A DNA stretch of 64,000 nt from Bos javanicus (taxonomy: Eukaryota; Chordata; Mammalia; Artiodactyla; Bovidae): the NCBI RefSeq assembly GCF_032452875.1, contig NC_083897.1, positions 8,538,854 to 8,602,853 on the forward strand, read 5' to 3'. Numbering within the stretch: position 1 is the first letter of the stretch; every line of letters begins with the position of its first letter. Below, one piece after another: positions 32,882 through 44,529 of the stretch. The position numbers and the translations under genes are program-made. The notes beneath the pieces are model-generated. The model ran no database searches and was not told where the DNA came from. It saw only the letters and a list, made by a program, of their open reading frames with translations.

Positions 32882-34731
32882 CTCCTAGGCTGTCCTGTTG
32901 GTTTGTAACATCTACCCCCTCCTACCCCACTCAACTCTCCATCTCCCACACCCCCCAAAAAAACCCAACTGTTTTTCTCATGCTGAGGTTATGTAAGGAA
33001 AAGGGAAGGGAGGAGTCAGGGGTGCCTTTCAGGGAAATTGAGACTTGGGGTGAAGTGCCATAGAAAAACTGTAAGTCTGTCTCCTGGTTACCAGGTTCCT
33101 GTTCAGTGGGCTACAGTCTGAAAGGGGTGAGGTAGCTTTTACGGAGGCAATTATGGCTTGTGAACTGTTATGTGGAAAAGAACCTTTCTCGTGGTGATGG
33201 CAATCCTGTGCTTGCTCTATGTAGACAAAGAACTCTCTTTTCAGCATAACTTTGCCACACAGAAACAGATAGATTGTCTACAGCTGACTGATTGCAATAC
33301 TAAGTGTTCTATTTTAAGTAAAAAATATCCCACAAGTGAATCATATACGTGCACCTTCTCTCTTTCATCCCTTTCCTCCATATAAACACATTCACACCCT
33401 TCCTCATGGCCATAAATACTGCTCCCCTTGCTTGCCTCCTGCAGGATTTTGCATCATGGAAAGTTAGGTTGCTCCAGGATAGCCTGATCCACTTGTATCT
33501 CAAAGATAGTCCATTCCTTTTGTCACTTTCCAGGCCTTCCAATTCTTATTTTATTTTTTGTAGTTGACTCTGAGTATTTTCTGAGTTACTGGGGTGAGGC
33601 AGGGGTACCCTAACTATGGAAACTATGGCTGGTTGCCTACCAAACAGCAGTCCTTCATTCCTTGCTAACAGAACCCTGATTTGGGTTCTAGAATTAGGTA
33701 GCGATATGCTCAGGGAGGCTGCCCCAGTTCCGAATCCATTTTGGAAACCTGTTTCCCCCCTGCCAGTGATTTAATTCTGGTCAATGTGACACAATGTGAT
33801 CTGCTGGCATTTTTGCCTACTTCTGCTCATCTTACGATGTGAGTTAATGAAACCTTCTTGTTGAAATCACTTTGTCTGATCACTTATAGTCAAAACCATT
33901 CTTTCTGATACACCAATTCTAAAACTCTAAACTTCTATTTTAATCCATTTGAGAAGATAAGTAATCTACTTCATCAGAGTCATAGATTCATGGAAGTTAG
34001 TTTGAAAGTCCCTTTGATGACTGTCTAGTCTATTTCCCTCATTTAACACACCAACCTCTTGTCTCTGCAAACTAAGACAGTTGTTCACAAGGTGCAGGGA
34101 CTGTGCTATATGCTCTGTAATCTCTACCTGTCTAATCCTGATTTTCTAGAATTCTTGTAAAATCAGAATTTTGGACTCAGATGGGAACTACACTGAATTT
34201 CCCTTTTATTCTCATTGGCAAAAAAGCTTTCCTAAATAAATGTAAAATAGATCTCAGAGGGAATGTTGCTTTTACTTAAAAAAGAAAAATAATGCCCTAG
34301 AAATAGCTATTTACATACACATGAATAAGAAGTCATGTTCATATATTCATTAAAAAAGATTTCTAAAGACTTTAGTAATCAGTGCTTTTCCAAATGGGAG
34401 TTACTGTATTATTCAAAAAGAATAAAATTAGATATCTTGGAAAATAATTCAATAAATGAAATTGGTCTTACCCTCTAGTTGATTCAAACTTGGACTTTAC
34501 TTTTCACGCCAGCATTCCGCCTAGCATTACTCCCATCCTAGTTTTCCCTTTTCTCTCATTTGGAGTTTTTCAGAGGAGGAAGAAAGTCACTTACATCAAG
34601 AGAAACTCCTGCTATCTGGTGTTATAACGGATACGCCAGGCTTCCTTTCTACCTAATTTCTGTATGAGAAAATTGTTATCCATTTCCATGATGCCAAATG
34701 GTGATAGCGCTTGAAAACCAGTGGTGCCTAC
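32882..34731. other. Intron A-B, end nearest exon A
   Basis: About 1.85 kb of mostly unique sequence ending at the exon A donor (CAG|GTAGGC). Parts near 33650-33850 look like an unnamed old repeat. No other exon is evident. Confidence 0.45.
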
Positions 34732-34886
34732 CTGAGTGATGTCCATTCCTGAGTCACAGCTCAGTGGCTGTGTGGAAGTCAGACCGTTTGAGCCAATGAC
34801 TGTCGTGATCACAGCATTCTCATCAATTCTCCGAATCATGGTCCCATCCACAAAGTAAATGAATCCGTGCCTATCAACTGTGATGC
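34732..34886 (-). CDS. TENM1: TENM1 exon A: NHL propeller blade
   Basis: This 155-bp internal exon has phase 1 in and phase 0 out. The acceptor is tttgctcttccccaacag before 34886; the donor is ATCACTCAG|GTAGGC after 34732. After two bases completing a split Gly codon, it encodes 51 residues starting ITVDRHGFIYFVDGTMIRRI and ending SCDSGMDITQ. This is an NHL blade with the family hallmark YFVDGTMIRRID and a Ser-Cys-Asp motif in the following loop. It joins exon B directly (DITQ then VRLEWPTD), as in teneurins generally. The previous exon, which should end in the residues before this Gly, lies beyond the right edge or was missed; I found no candidate between 34887 and 64000. The frame is intact. 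Confidence 0.92.
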
Positions 34887-35554
34887 CTGTTGGGGAAGAG
34901 CAAACGGGCATTAGTAGTCCAAAGGGCCACATTTGCACCAAGATCAGTATGTTCAAAGAAGCCATCGAAATGAAAAGGCATTTTAAAGACATATGGGTTC
35001 AATTTTGCTCAGCACACACAGGACAGTAATGGGAGAGGTTTGTGTGGACACACACCCACTTCTTCGTGTATCGAGAAGAAAGGACAAAGTGTGACACGTG
35101 GAGATCAAGCCAGGTCTCATCATTTCATTGTCCGGGTTTACATTGCCACTCACTCTCCTGACACTTGCTCAGCCCCACAAACAGAAAAAAGAAATTCCTC
35201 TTTAAGACAGATGGGAAAAAACAGGGGAGGCAGTGTAGGTTACAGTGCTTTCAGAGTGCAGATGCATAGGCCACTGCTTATTTTCATAGCTGCGTTAGAA
35301 ATAACTGACTTGGAAAGCACTAAAATTATTTTCATCAATTCACAGTCAGTTAGCGGAGTCTGTAATAATTCTGATAAACTGGGCTGAGTTTTTTCTTTTT
35401 TTCTGTATTATCTGTTAAGAGGGGGCTGGAGAGCAAAATTATGGTGTCACAAAAGGAATGGTTAAGCTTCGAGAAAACATAAAAGTCAATAAAATTCTCA
35501 CAGTAGTTTTACACACTGTGTTAATTAAAGTCTGGTTTCTTGGAAACTATATAA
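34887..35554. other. Intron upstream of exon A
   Basis: Unique sequence with a T-rich run near 35390. No supported feature. Confidence 0.45.
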
Positions 35555-35690
35555 AGGCAGTTAGAAGGCTTGGGTTCTAATACTGAATGCACCACTTACA
35601 ACTGTTGTGTGACTTTGAGTCATTCGTCTTGGAAAATTTCAGCCTCCTCTTTGGTAAAATATGGAAAAGATTATCTGCCTGTGAGATTGT
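35555..35690 (+). mobile_element. MIR relic (partial)
   Basis: 'tagaaggcttgggttctaat', 'ttgtgtgactttgagtcat', 'cagcctcctctttggtaaaa' follow MIR order. Confidence 0.55.
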
Positions 35691-35719
35691 GATTTATATA
35701 ATAAGGAAATTTTGGTCTC

Positions 35720-36049
35720 TGTTCCCTTTTCTAGCACAGAGCTCCTAAAACTCTTAGAATTTCCCGTAGTGAGAGAGAGAAATGCGACCAGTCTCCGAGG
35801 GCTCAGGTCTCTTTGCTTCCATAAACGACAGCTCTCCAGAAAGCGTTTCATAGTACTGATGGTTGCCACAGGGTTGCTCTTATCTGAGCATGTTACTGGA
35901 GACCTACCGGAGGGGCTTGAGTCAAAGAAGAAAGCTCAGTGGAAGACTTTGAAGGCCACCTCCTGACCTAGGGGCTAGAGACTGAGTTCACATGCCAGTG
36001 GTCAATAATTTAATCAACCATGATTATGAAGCCTCCATAAAAAGCCAAA
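35720..36049 (+). mobile_element. Old LTR (left part, split by BovB)
   Basis: The sequence 'ccagtctccgagggctcagg ... tccataaacgacagctctcc ... cagtggaagactttgaagg ... cctgacctaggggctagag' is a mammalian solo-LTR-like repeat. It continues after the BovB element. Only non-coding LTR sequence is visible and I cannot name the family safely. A reverse copy of part of it lies at 55400-55595. Confidence 0.6.
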
Positions 36050-37922
36050 TAGCTTAAAAATAGCTGTGCAAAGAAGAGAAGCCAAAAGCAAAGGAGAAAA
36101 GGAAAGATATACCCATCTGAATGCAGAGTTCCAAAGAATAGCAAGGAGAGATAAGAAAGCCTTCCTCAGTGATCAGTGGAAAGAAATAGAGGAAAACAAC
36201 AGAATGGGAAAGACTAGAGATCTCTTCAAGAAAATTAGAGATACAAAGGGAACTTTTCATGCAAAGATGGGCTCAATAAAGGACAGAAATGGTATGGACC
36301 TAACAGAAGCAGAAGATATTAAGAAGAGGTGGCAAGAATACACAGAAGAACTGTACAAAAAAGATCTTCACGACCCAGATAATCAGGATGGTGTGATCAC
36401 TCACCCTGAACCAAACATCCTGGAGTCCAAAGTCAAGTGGGCCTTAGGAAGCATGACTATGAACAAAATTAGTGGAGGTGATGGAATTCCAGTTGAGCTA
36501 TTTCAAATCCTAAAAGATGATGCTGTGCAAGTGTGGCACTCAATATGCCAGCAAATTTGGAAAACTCAGCAGTGGGCACGGGATGGGAAAAGGTCAGTTT
36601 TCATTCCAATCCCAAAGAAAGGCAAGGCCAATGAATGCCCAAACTACCACACAATTGCACTCATCTCACATGCTAGTAAAGTAATGCTCAAAATTCTCCA
36701 AGCCAGGCTTCAGCAATATGTGAACCATGAACTTCCAGATGTTCAAGCTGGTTTTAGAAAAGGCAGAGGAACCAGAGACCAAATTGCCAACATCTGCTGA
36801 ATCATGGAAAAAGCAAGAGAGTTCCAGAAAAACATCTATTTCTGCTTTACTGACTATGCCAAAGCCTTTGACTGTGTGGATCACAATAAACTGTGGACAA
36901 TTCTGAAAGAGATGAGAGTACCAGACCACCTGACCTGCCTCTTGAGAAATCTGTATGCAGGTCAGGAAGCAACAGTTAGAACTGGACATGGAATAACAGA
37001 CTGGTTCCAAATCAGGAAAGGAGTACGTCAAGACTGTATATTGTCAGCCTGCTTATTTACCTTATATGCAGAGTACATCATGAGAAACTCTGGGCTGGAT
37101 GAAGCACAAGCTGGAATCAAGATTGCCGGGAGAAATATCAATAACCTCAGATATGCAGATGACACCACCCTTATGGCAGAAAGTGAAGAACTAAAGCGCC
37201 TCTTGATGAAAGTGAAAGAGGAGAGTGAAAAAGTTGGCTTAAAGCTCAAGATTCAGAAAACAAAGGTCATGGCTTCCAGTCCCATCACTTCATGGCAGAA
37301 AGATGGGGAAACAGTGGCTGACTTTATTTTTGGGGGCTCCAAAATCCCGGCAGATGGTGGCTTCAGTCATGAAATAAAAAGACGCTTACTCCTTGGAAGG
37401 AAAGTTATGGCCAACCTAGATAGCATATTAAAAAGCAGAGATATTACTTTGCCAACAAAAGTCCATCTAGTCAAGGCTATGGTTTTTCCAGTAGTCATGT
37501 ATGAATGTGAGAGTTGGACTATAAAGAAACCTGAGCGCCGAAGAATTGATGCTTTTGAACTGTGGTGTTGGAGAAGACTTTTAAGAGTCCCTTGGACTGC
37601 AAGGAGATCCAACCAGTCCATCCTAAAGGAGATCAGTCCTGAATACTCATTGGAAGGACTGATGTTGAAGCTGAAACTCCAATACTTTGGCCACCTGATG
37701 TGAAGAGCTGACTCATTGGAAAAGACCCTGATGCTGCGAAGGATTGAGGGCAGGAGGAGAAGGGGACGACAGAGGATAAGATGGCTGGATGGCGTCACCG
37801 ACTCAATGGACATGAGTTTGAGTAAACTCTGGGAGTTGGTGATGGACAGGGAAGCCTGGAGTGCTGCAGTCCATGGGGTCGCAAAGAGTCGGACATGACT
37901 GAGTGAATGAACTGAACTGAAC
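36050..37922 (+). mobile_element. BovB (RTE) LINE with almost continuous reverse-transcriptase frame
   Basis: A 1.87-kb 5'-truncated BovB. One reading frame runs from 36066 to 37898 and is broken only by in-frame TGA codons at 36798-36800 and 37701-37703. It encodes the central and C-terminal reverse transcriptase: PIPKKGKANECPNYHTIALI, the FTDYAKAFDCVDHNKLW block, the active-site box YADD at 37152-37163, and the C-terminal ELWCWRRLLRVPWTARRSNQ region. The N-terminal endonuclease is absent. The copy ends in the ctgaactgaactg tail. It lies antisense to TENM1. TSD of about 29 bp with one mismatch: 36021-36049 and 37923-37951. It is dead, but young enough to keep nearly all its frame. Confidence 0.95.
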
Positions 37923-38360
37923 TGATTATGAAGCCTCCATAAAAACCCAAAAGGACATGGTTTGGAGAGTTTCCAGGTTGGTGAACATGGAGATGTGGGG
38001 AGAACAGCACACCTAGAGAGGGCATGGACGCCTCCTCGCTCTTTCCCCATACCTTGTCTTATGCATCTCTGGCTGTTCCTGAGTTGTATCTTTTTATACT
38101 GAACAAGTGATCTAGTGAATAAAATGTTTCTCTGAGTTCTGTTACCTGCTCTAGCAAATTAATGGAACCCAAAAAGGGAGGTGTCAGAAACACAGGTGAC
38201 AACCTGGACTTTTGACTGGCCTCTGAAGTGGTGGGGAAGCAGCCTTGCAGGACCGACACCCTAAGCTGTAGGATCTGATGCTATTTGCTGGTAGATCATG
38301 TCAGAATTGAGTGAAATTGTTGTACACCCAACTGGTGTAGAATTGCTTGGTGGTGGTGGT
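37923..38360 (+). mobile_element. Old LTR (right part)
   Basis: It continues the repeat of 35720-36049: 'aggacatggtttggagagtt', 'tggctgttcctgagttgtat', 'aatgtttctctgagttctg', 'acaggtgacaacctggactt', 'gtcagaattgagtgaaattg'. The first 29 bp duplicate the target site of the BovB insertion. Confidence 0.6.
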
Positions 38361-38464
38361 GGCAGTTCTTGCCATGCTGGAAATTGGTCTCAAAACACCT
38401 TTTACTGCCTTCCTTGGCTAAAGTGATCAGCTGTCCTGGTTTGCTTGGGACTGAGGCAGGGTTC

Positions 38465-38692
38465 GGGCTTCCCAGGTGGAGTTAGTGGTAAAGAACTCAC
38501 CTGCGAATGCAGGAGAAATAAGAGATGCCGGTTCGATACCTGGGTTGGGAAGATGCCCTGGAGGAGGGCACTGTAACCCACTTGAGTATTCTTGCCTGGA
38601 GAATACCCATGGACAGAGAAGACTGGCAAGCTACAGTCCATGGCATCGCAAAGAGCCGGATGTGACTGAAGTGACTGAGCAGGTATGCACAC
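38465..38692 (+). mobile_element. Bov-tA SINE
   Basis: Head (gggcttcccaggtggagtta, 'gccggttcgatacctggg'), core and tail complete; several point differences. Confidence 0.92.
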
Positions 38693-39004
38693 ATGAGGCA
38701 AAGTGAGACAATCCTGGACACACTGGCATGAGTTGGCTATTCTACACCTAGGCTGTTACCAATATCTAATAACGTAATGCATTTAAGGAGAGTCAGTCAT
38801 GATAAAGAACATATCGTTCAACTCCTGTTTCCCTTGCTACTTTGAAAATAAGCACATGATATTACTTTAAAACTAGTCTACAATTTAGTCTTTGTCTGCC
38901 TTTTCCCATCTCTCCTTTATTCAGACCCTGTGAAACTCAGACTGTATGTTAAAGTTAGGAAGATCTGTGATAACAAGCATATCCCTTCAGTGCTCATGCG
39001 TGCG
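38693..39004. other. Unique intron sequence
   Basis: No supported features. Confidence 0.4.
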
Positions 39005-39006
39005 TA

Positions 39007-39041
<35 letters not shown>

Positions 39042-39045
39042 TCAC
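39005..39045. repeat. (CG)n/(CA)n microsatellite
   Basis: A short alternating GC run passes into about a dozen CA units; potential Z-DNA former. Confidence 0.95.
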
Positions 39046-39089
39046 AATAACTTTCCTGGCAAAGAGTGAACTCATCTAAAGACAGTTTA

Positions 39090-39361
39090 TTGCTAACTGC
39101 TAAGTCACTTCAGTCGTGTCCGACTCTGTGCGACCCCATAGACGGCAGCCCACCAGGCTCCCCCATCCCTGGGATTCTCCAGGCAAGAACACTGGAGTGG
39201 GTTTTCATTTCCTTCTCCAATGCATGAAAGTGAAAAGTGAAAGTGAAGTCGCTCAGTCGTGTCCGGCTCTTAGCGACCCCATGGACTGCAGCCTACCAGG
39301 CTCCTCCGTCCATGGGATTTTCCAGGCAAGAGTACTGGAGTGGGGTGCCATTGCCTTCTCC
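39090..39361 (-). mobile_element. Bov-A2 SINE with TSD
   Basis: Reverse two-unit Bov-A2. Perfect TSD aagacagttta lies at 39079-39089 and 39362-39372. Confidence 0.93.
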
Positions 39362-39671
39362 AAGACAGTTTATAAACCCAGCTTAATAAACTGCTTTTAG
39401 ATGAGCTAATTCTTTGGCAGGAGGTTAATATTAAGGCTTGACTTTATGATGTATTTTGATTAATCCTGATGTTCTTCATGAAGTATTAATCCTTAAGATC
39501 TACAGAAGTTACAGATTCATTTTAAGTTTCCCTGAATGCCTCTAAAGTCATCTATGTTTTGGTGAGTTCACCAAGGAAATCAGCACATCCAGACAAGGGG
39601 AATTCCATGTCAATAAGTCCCTTTATTATTTTTGGAGGCATAAAGACCTTGACAGACCATAGTTCCCTTAT

Positions 39672-39888
39672 GGGCTTCCCTGGGGGCTCAGATGGTAAAG
39701 AATCTGCCTGCAATGCGGGAGACCCGGGTTCCATCCCTGGGTCGGGAAGATCCCCTGGAGAAGGGAATGGCTACCCATTCCAGTATTCTTGCCTGGAGAA
39801 TTCCATGGACAGAAGAGCCTGGTGGGCTACAGTCCATGGGGTCACAAAGAGTTTGACACAACTCAGTGACTAACATTTTCACTTTCAA
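39672..39888 (+). mobile_element. Bov-tA SINE
   Basis: Complete head (gggcttccctgggggctcag), core and tail. It forms an inverted pair with the Bov-A2 at 39090-39361. Confidence 0.93.
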
Positions 39889-41557
39889 CAAAGACCTTTA
39901 GGGAGGTTTTTTTTTTTTTTTTTTTAATAAACCACTTTTAAGACTGGGGCAGGTCAAAGGTACATGAACATTTCTTTCATCTCCAGAATATCTGGACTGA
40001 AGATGAACCAAGGAGTATCTTTGCTTTTTATTTTTGTGTTTTATCAAAATCAATTTCTTGAATGCTTGCTCTGGTGTGTGGCAGGACTGTGATTTGGGAT
40101 CACCTTCTATGGCTTCTGTATACAACATCACTGAATGTGAACTTGGAAATTTTGCTGTCATAAAAGGATGGACTGAGAAATCAAGAATCAAGTCTGGAGA
40201 GAGAAAGGCTAAGAGTAGATATGCTTCAAGTCTATGAAATCACATCAAACACTGTGCAAGTTCTATAAGAATCAAAGGACAAAGAACCCATGTACATGGA
40301 CAGTAAGACTCAGTGTCGCTCTAACTGGGAGGTGATAAACTTGGAGAATCAAATCCCTGAAAATTGAAACAGATTCCCACAGGTATAGAGAAATAAGTGT
40401 ATTCCTACAGAAACTAGCAATACAGGAACATACGTCTTGATGCTGACATCAGGGAGGATAATTCTGTTTCCTGACTACTACACTCTTTATCCCCATCAGA
40501 GGGTGGAGTTTGTCCTGCTCTGAGGAGGATAATCTTGGACTTACATTGTTTTCCCGCTTTTAATTTTTGTGAACTTCTAAACACTGAACTGCTCTCTCTC
40601 TGTACATCTCAGCTGAACTCCACAGATGAGGCTTATTAAATACTTACTGTTGGCCTCCAGGGCTTATTTGGCTGATGGTTTGTAGGATATTCTCCTTTCA
40701 TATATTTGTGTGGTAATTTCTTTTATCACTGTCCAAATTCCAAAATACTCCTTTTTGTGAGGTTCTTTAATTAAATTTAATTGGGTTATATTGACATTTG
40801 GAGTTGAAAAAGAAATAGTAGAAAGAGTTTTGAGGGACTGTGTGATAGTTTTTTTTAAGGCATCTAGGCATATTTTATATGTGCATATTTTCATTTCCTC
40901 TCATTTTCCTACACCAACCCACCCCCACACACAAATTCCCCAAACAATTAGTTTTACAAACTCTTCACTGGCAAAGTTTAAGGGGTTTTTAATTTTCACT
41001 GAGGTTAAAAACCAAATGAAATCACAGGCAAGAAAAAAGAGAATTATTTCCGCCATTACTTGGTGGGAGGGTGGAGGGAGGGGTCATCTCACATAATGAG
41101 TATTCTTACAGCCCAGGGATGCTGATGATGCAGTATGATCTACTACTGTTTGTTAGAGTGAGTGGGAGGCGGTGGCTCATGCCCAGTATATCTTAAGTTT
41201 TATTCTTTGGAGATGGGGATGTGAGTGATTTCAGATCACATAAAGCCATCTGGGGCCAGCAAGATCTTGCAGATTCAATATGACTTTCAGATTTTGATAT
41301 AGTTATACCCAGCTTTCCAAAATTTGTTACCCAATGTTGCAGGCATAATTTGTTCCAAGGGTCATGTCCCTTGCTGTGCTTACTTGACAGGGTTTTCATT
41401 AGCACTTAAAACACAATGGAAGGCACAGTCTTTGAATGAGAACGGATTTGAACGGGCACTGAGAAAATCGCTTCCAGGGTTTAAAATGTTAACCAGGATT
41501 CATTTTTAGAGCAAGCAAAAACGTAGAGATCTGTGCTATTACCACAAGGTTCGGCGG
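39889..41557. other. Intron stretch, mostly unique
   Basis: A T-tract lies at 39907-39926. The rest shows no recognised repeats or coding signal. Confidence 0.45.
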
Positions 41558-41562
41558 TGATG

Positions 41563-41634
41563 CGGGGTGGGTGGGGGTGGAGGTGGGAAGAACAAGACAA
41601 GACAGCTGAGTCCCCACCCCACCCCATCCCCACC
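41563..41634. other. G-rich tract facing a C-rich tract (quadruplex candidate)
   Basis: 41563-41587 has G-runs spaced by single T or short spacers (ggggtgggtgggggtgg). 41611-41634 has the complementary pattern (ccccaccccaccccatccc). Either strand could form a G-quadruplex, or the arms could pair as an imperfect hairpin. Confidence 0.7.
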
Positions 41635-41639
41635 AAGGA

Positions 41640-43355
41640 AAGCACTGCACTCAGGCGCCCAGACAGCATGTTTAGCTTGGAGCACATTTTTACATTTGTA
41701 AGAAAATAAATAAATCCTTGTAAATTAGTGCATATAATGAAAGCACTGACAGACCATAACCTGGAAGTGTGAATGGTGCTGTCTCCATTCATCAGCATTA
41801 AGCCCTAACCAGCTCTTTCTATGGAGGAAACTGCTCATAAATAAAGTGCATCTTGTAAAAAAAAATTATTCACAGTGTCTTATGCAAAGTAGGGGACATT
41901 ATATCTGAACTGCAGGCTCTTTTCTCTGTGAAGCATAGCTCTATATGAAACAGCTGCAAATTAACGGGCGAAAGTATTTGACTTCTTCTCTTGTCTTATT
42001 ATCCTCCAATGAATAAATACTATAATTCTTAAGAAGGCAATTGCCTAAAGCTGGGGCAGCCTGGATAGTTACTAATAAATTTATCACCTGTTGGGGAAGA
42101 GGCTGCTGCTGATCGATAGTGAAGCAGTAGGGGCAGCCTGATGTGGTATCACTAGGAGTCCAGATGTGGAGGTTAATAGCCTGGAAATAGTAGCTAAAAT
42201 CCCAAATTAGATAACAGCGAAGATCAGAGTTTTGGGCTGTGCAGAATGCCAATTTCAAATGTTGGCAGAAGGCATCTCTGTATTTAATTTATAAAAATTA
42301 CAGCTGTTGAGGCCACCTACATTTTTATTATTTCTGTATTAAAAATGAACCTTCTTGCATGATATAAGCTTTGGAAAGTAGTCATAAAATTCTCTCCATC
42401 TATAGCCCTAGCAACCAGAAAACTGAAATACTGCTTTTTTTCCCCCTGCCACAATCTGCTCTTTAATTTTATGAGACAGAGGTAAATGCTCAAAATAAAC
42501 TTTCAGCAAATATCTTAAGTGCAAATATGGCATCAGCTAAATCTCCAATACTGAGAGGACCGAATTGTGTAGCTGACATTAACCAGGAGGTTGTAAAGTG
42601 CCCTTTAAATCAAAGAGAGATTAAAATATTTTGCTTTGTTTATGTGCATTTCAATTCTCTGAAAATTGGCATCATATGTGTGGTCTATAAGGCAATTCTC
42701 AACTAAGCAGAAAAGTCCATTTCCCAATTGATCTAACAACTGTCCACTTACAATTACCTACTGGGATCAGAAAGGGCCAAGTTACTTCTGCACAATAAGC
42801 CTATTAAGTTATCTTGCTAGGTAGACACTAAATGGAGCTTCTAGAACTTGGAGAGATTACACATATCTGGATGTTACTAGGGTTGGAAGGAAGCAGAGCT
42901 TAATGACCAGCTGAGATTATTTCACTGTGTGGTTAACAATGAGAATGGGAGTTCCTCAAGAAGAGATTCTAATAAACTTACTGTAACATTACATGACTAG
43001 AGAACAGTGTGAGGTATTTAATCACATGACTATTTAATAAAAAAATGTTACAGTATGTTCTAAACAGTAAAGGTCAATTTCCAAGGAATTTAAATGCAAA
43101 TTAAAAATGATAAGCATTCAGACTGATATGTCCTCTCTTTCAAGACTCAGAAGGCACTCAGAGACATCATAAGATAGGTGGGCCAGTTGACCAAGAATTG
43201 TGATTGAGGGAAAGACAGGTAAGGTCATTTGTCTTTTTTGCGGCTTCTGATCCTCTCAAAGCTTGAGCCTTCAGGGCAAGGCAGAGTGAATGAAGAGCTC
43301 TCTCATCTCCACCACCACTATTTTCCTAAAAGTTCACTGAGAAAGCTGTTTTTCT
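41640..43355. other. Repeat-poor intron block
   Basis: About 1.7 kb free of recognised mobile elements, AT-rich. It has long stretches without the CpG decay typical of old repeats. A minus-strand open frame at 41941-42258 has no recognisable product. Possible conserved non-coding sequence. Confidence 0.45.
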
Positions 43356-43840
43356 CCTCACTTATTAATTTATTCAGGATTTATTTTGCACCTATTACAT
43401 GTCAGGGCTTCCCTGATGGCTCAGTTGGTAAAGAAACTGCCTGCAATGCAGGAGACCCCGGTTCGATTCCTGGGTCAGGAAGATCCACTGGAGAAGGGAT
43501 AGGCTACCCACTCCAGTGTTCTTGGGCTTCCCTTGTGGCTCAGCTGGTAAAGAATTTGCCTGCAATGTGGGAGACCTGGGTTCAGTCCCTGGGTTGGGAA
43601 GATCCCTGGAGAAGGGAAAGGCTACCCACTCCAGTATTCTGGCCTGGAGAATTCCATGGACGGTATAGTCCATGGGGCCGCAAAGAGTCAGACACGACTA
43701 CTGAGCAACTTTCACTTACTTAATACATGTCAGGAAATAGATGTTCAGAGGTCAAATGACTAACTCCAGGTTGCCTACCGAGAAAATGCTAGATTTAGTC
43801 CTTGTTTGTCTGACTTTAATGTCCATTCTTTTCATCACCA
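43356..43840 (-). mobile_element. MIR relic split by Bov-tA2
   Basis: The left part (tattcaggatttattttgca, 'cctattacatgtcagg') and right part ('aaatagatgttcagaggtca', 'atgactaactccaggttgcc') together form one reverse MIR. Confidence 0.65.
43407..43723 (+). mobile_element. Bov-tA2 SINE (two tRNA-like heads) with TSD
   Basis: Two consecutive heads (near 43407 and 43527) precede one Bov-A core. Perfect TSD tacatgtcagg lies at 43396-43406 and 43724-43734. Confidence 0.93.
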
Positions 43841-44529
43841 TCCCAAGAAGCCTAAATGGGGCTATCGATCACTCTACCACAGGGGCAGTGTACAGACTTG
43901 TTTCAGAGGATCAAAGAACTCCATGACATTATCTACAAAATGTTTTGTGTATGAGTATCACCATGAGAAGATGGTCCATGGCTTTTGTTAGATTGTCAGA
44001 GTGAACCATGACCCTTCTTTCAAATGCTAAGCATTCTGTTATTTCTGTAGATCCCTTGGACCTCTTTAGGATTATTCTTCAAAGATATTCTGTGGCTTCA
44101 TTCCTGTAGAGCTGGTGAGTCTCATGAAATTAGTTTCCGTGTGATGGGGACTTTGGTAACTTGACTATTATTTATGATCTACTAAATAAAAAGGAGACCT
44201 CAAAAACAAGGGTCACAAACTCATATATCATCAGGGAACAGGTGGGTGACATAAGTTGGTAAGTTAGGTCAGGTGTTAGATTATACAGGTTCTAGGGAAA
44301 CAAAGGTTAACTAAAGACAGCATGTCCTACCTAAACGCACTCAACATTTATTTATTTTTAAAGAAAGACACAGTGTGGGCCAAATGAATCATATCTTTGA
44401 ACTGGATTTATTCCCTGAGTTGCCAATTTATGCTGCTTGCTAGAGGACAATCAGGAGGGATATATTGTCAGTGAAGAGGCCGTGAGCAGACAAGATCCAT
44501 GAGCCTAGAATAAATCTAATAACCAGTAC
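43841..44529. other. Unique intron sequence
   Basis: No supported features. Confidence 0.4.

Noticed and set aside
36066..37703. Two long plus-strand open frames as host genes
   Set aside because: They are one BovB reverse-transcriptase frame cut by a stop codon, with target-site duplications around the element.
37367..38050. Minus-strand 227-codon frame
   Set aside because: It is antisense to the BovB copy and the LTR; the same antisense pattern recurs at 10691-11107 and 25856-26290.
41941..42258. Minus-strand 105-codon frame as the missing upstream TENM1 exon
   Set aside because: The residues do not resemble the teneurin NHL or EGF regions, and no fitting phase-1 donor was found.
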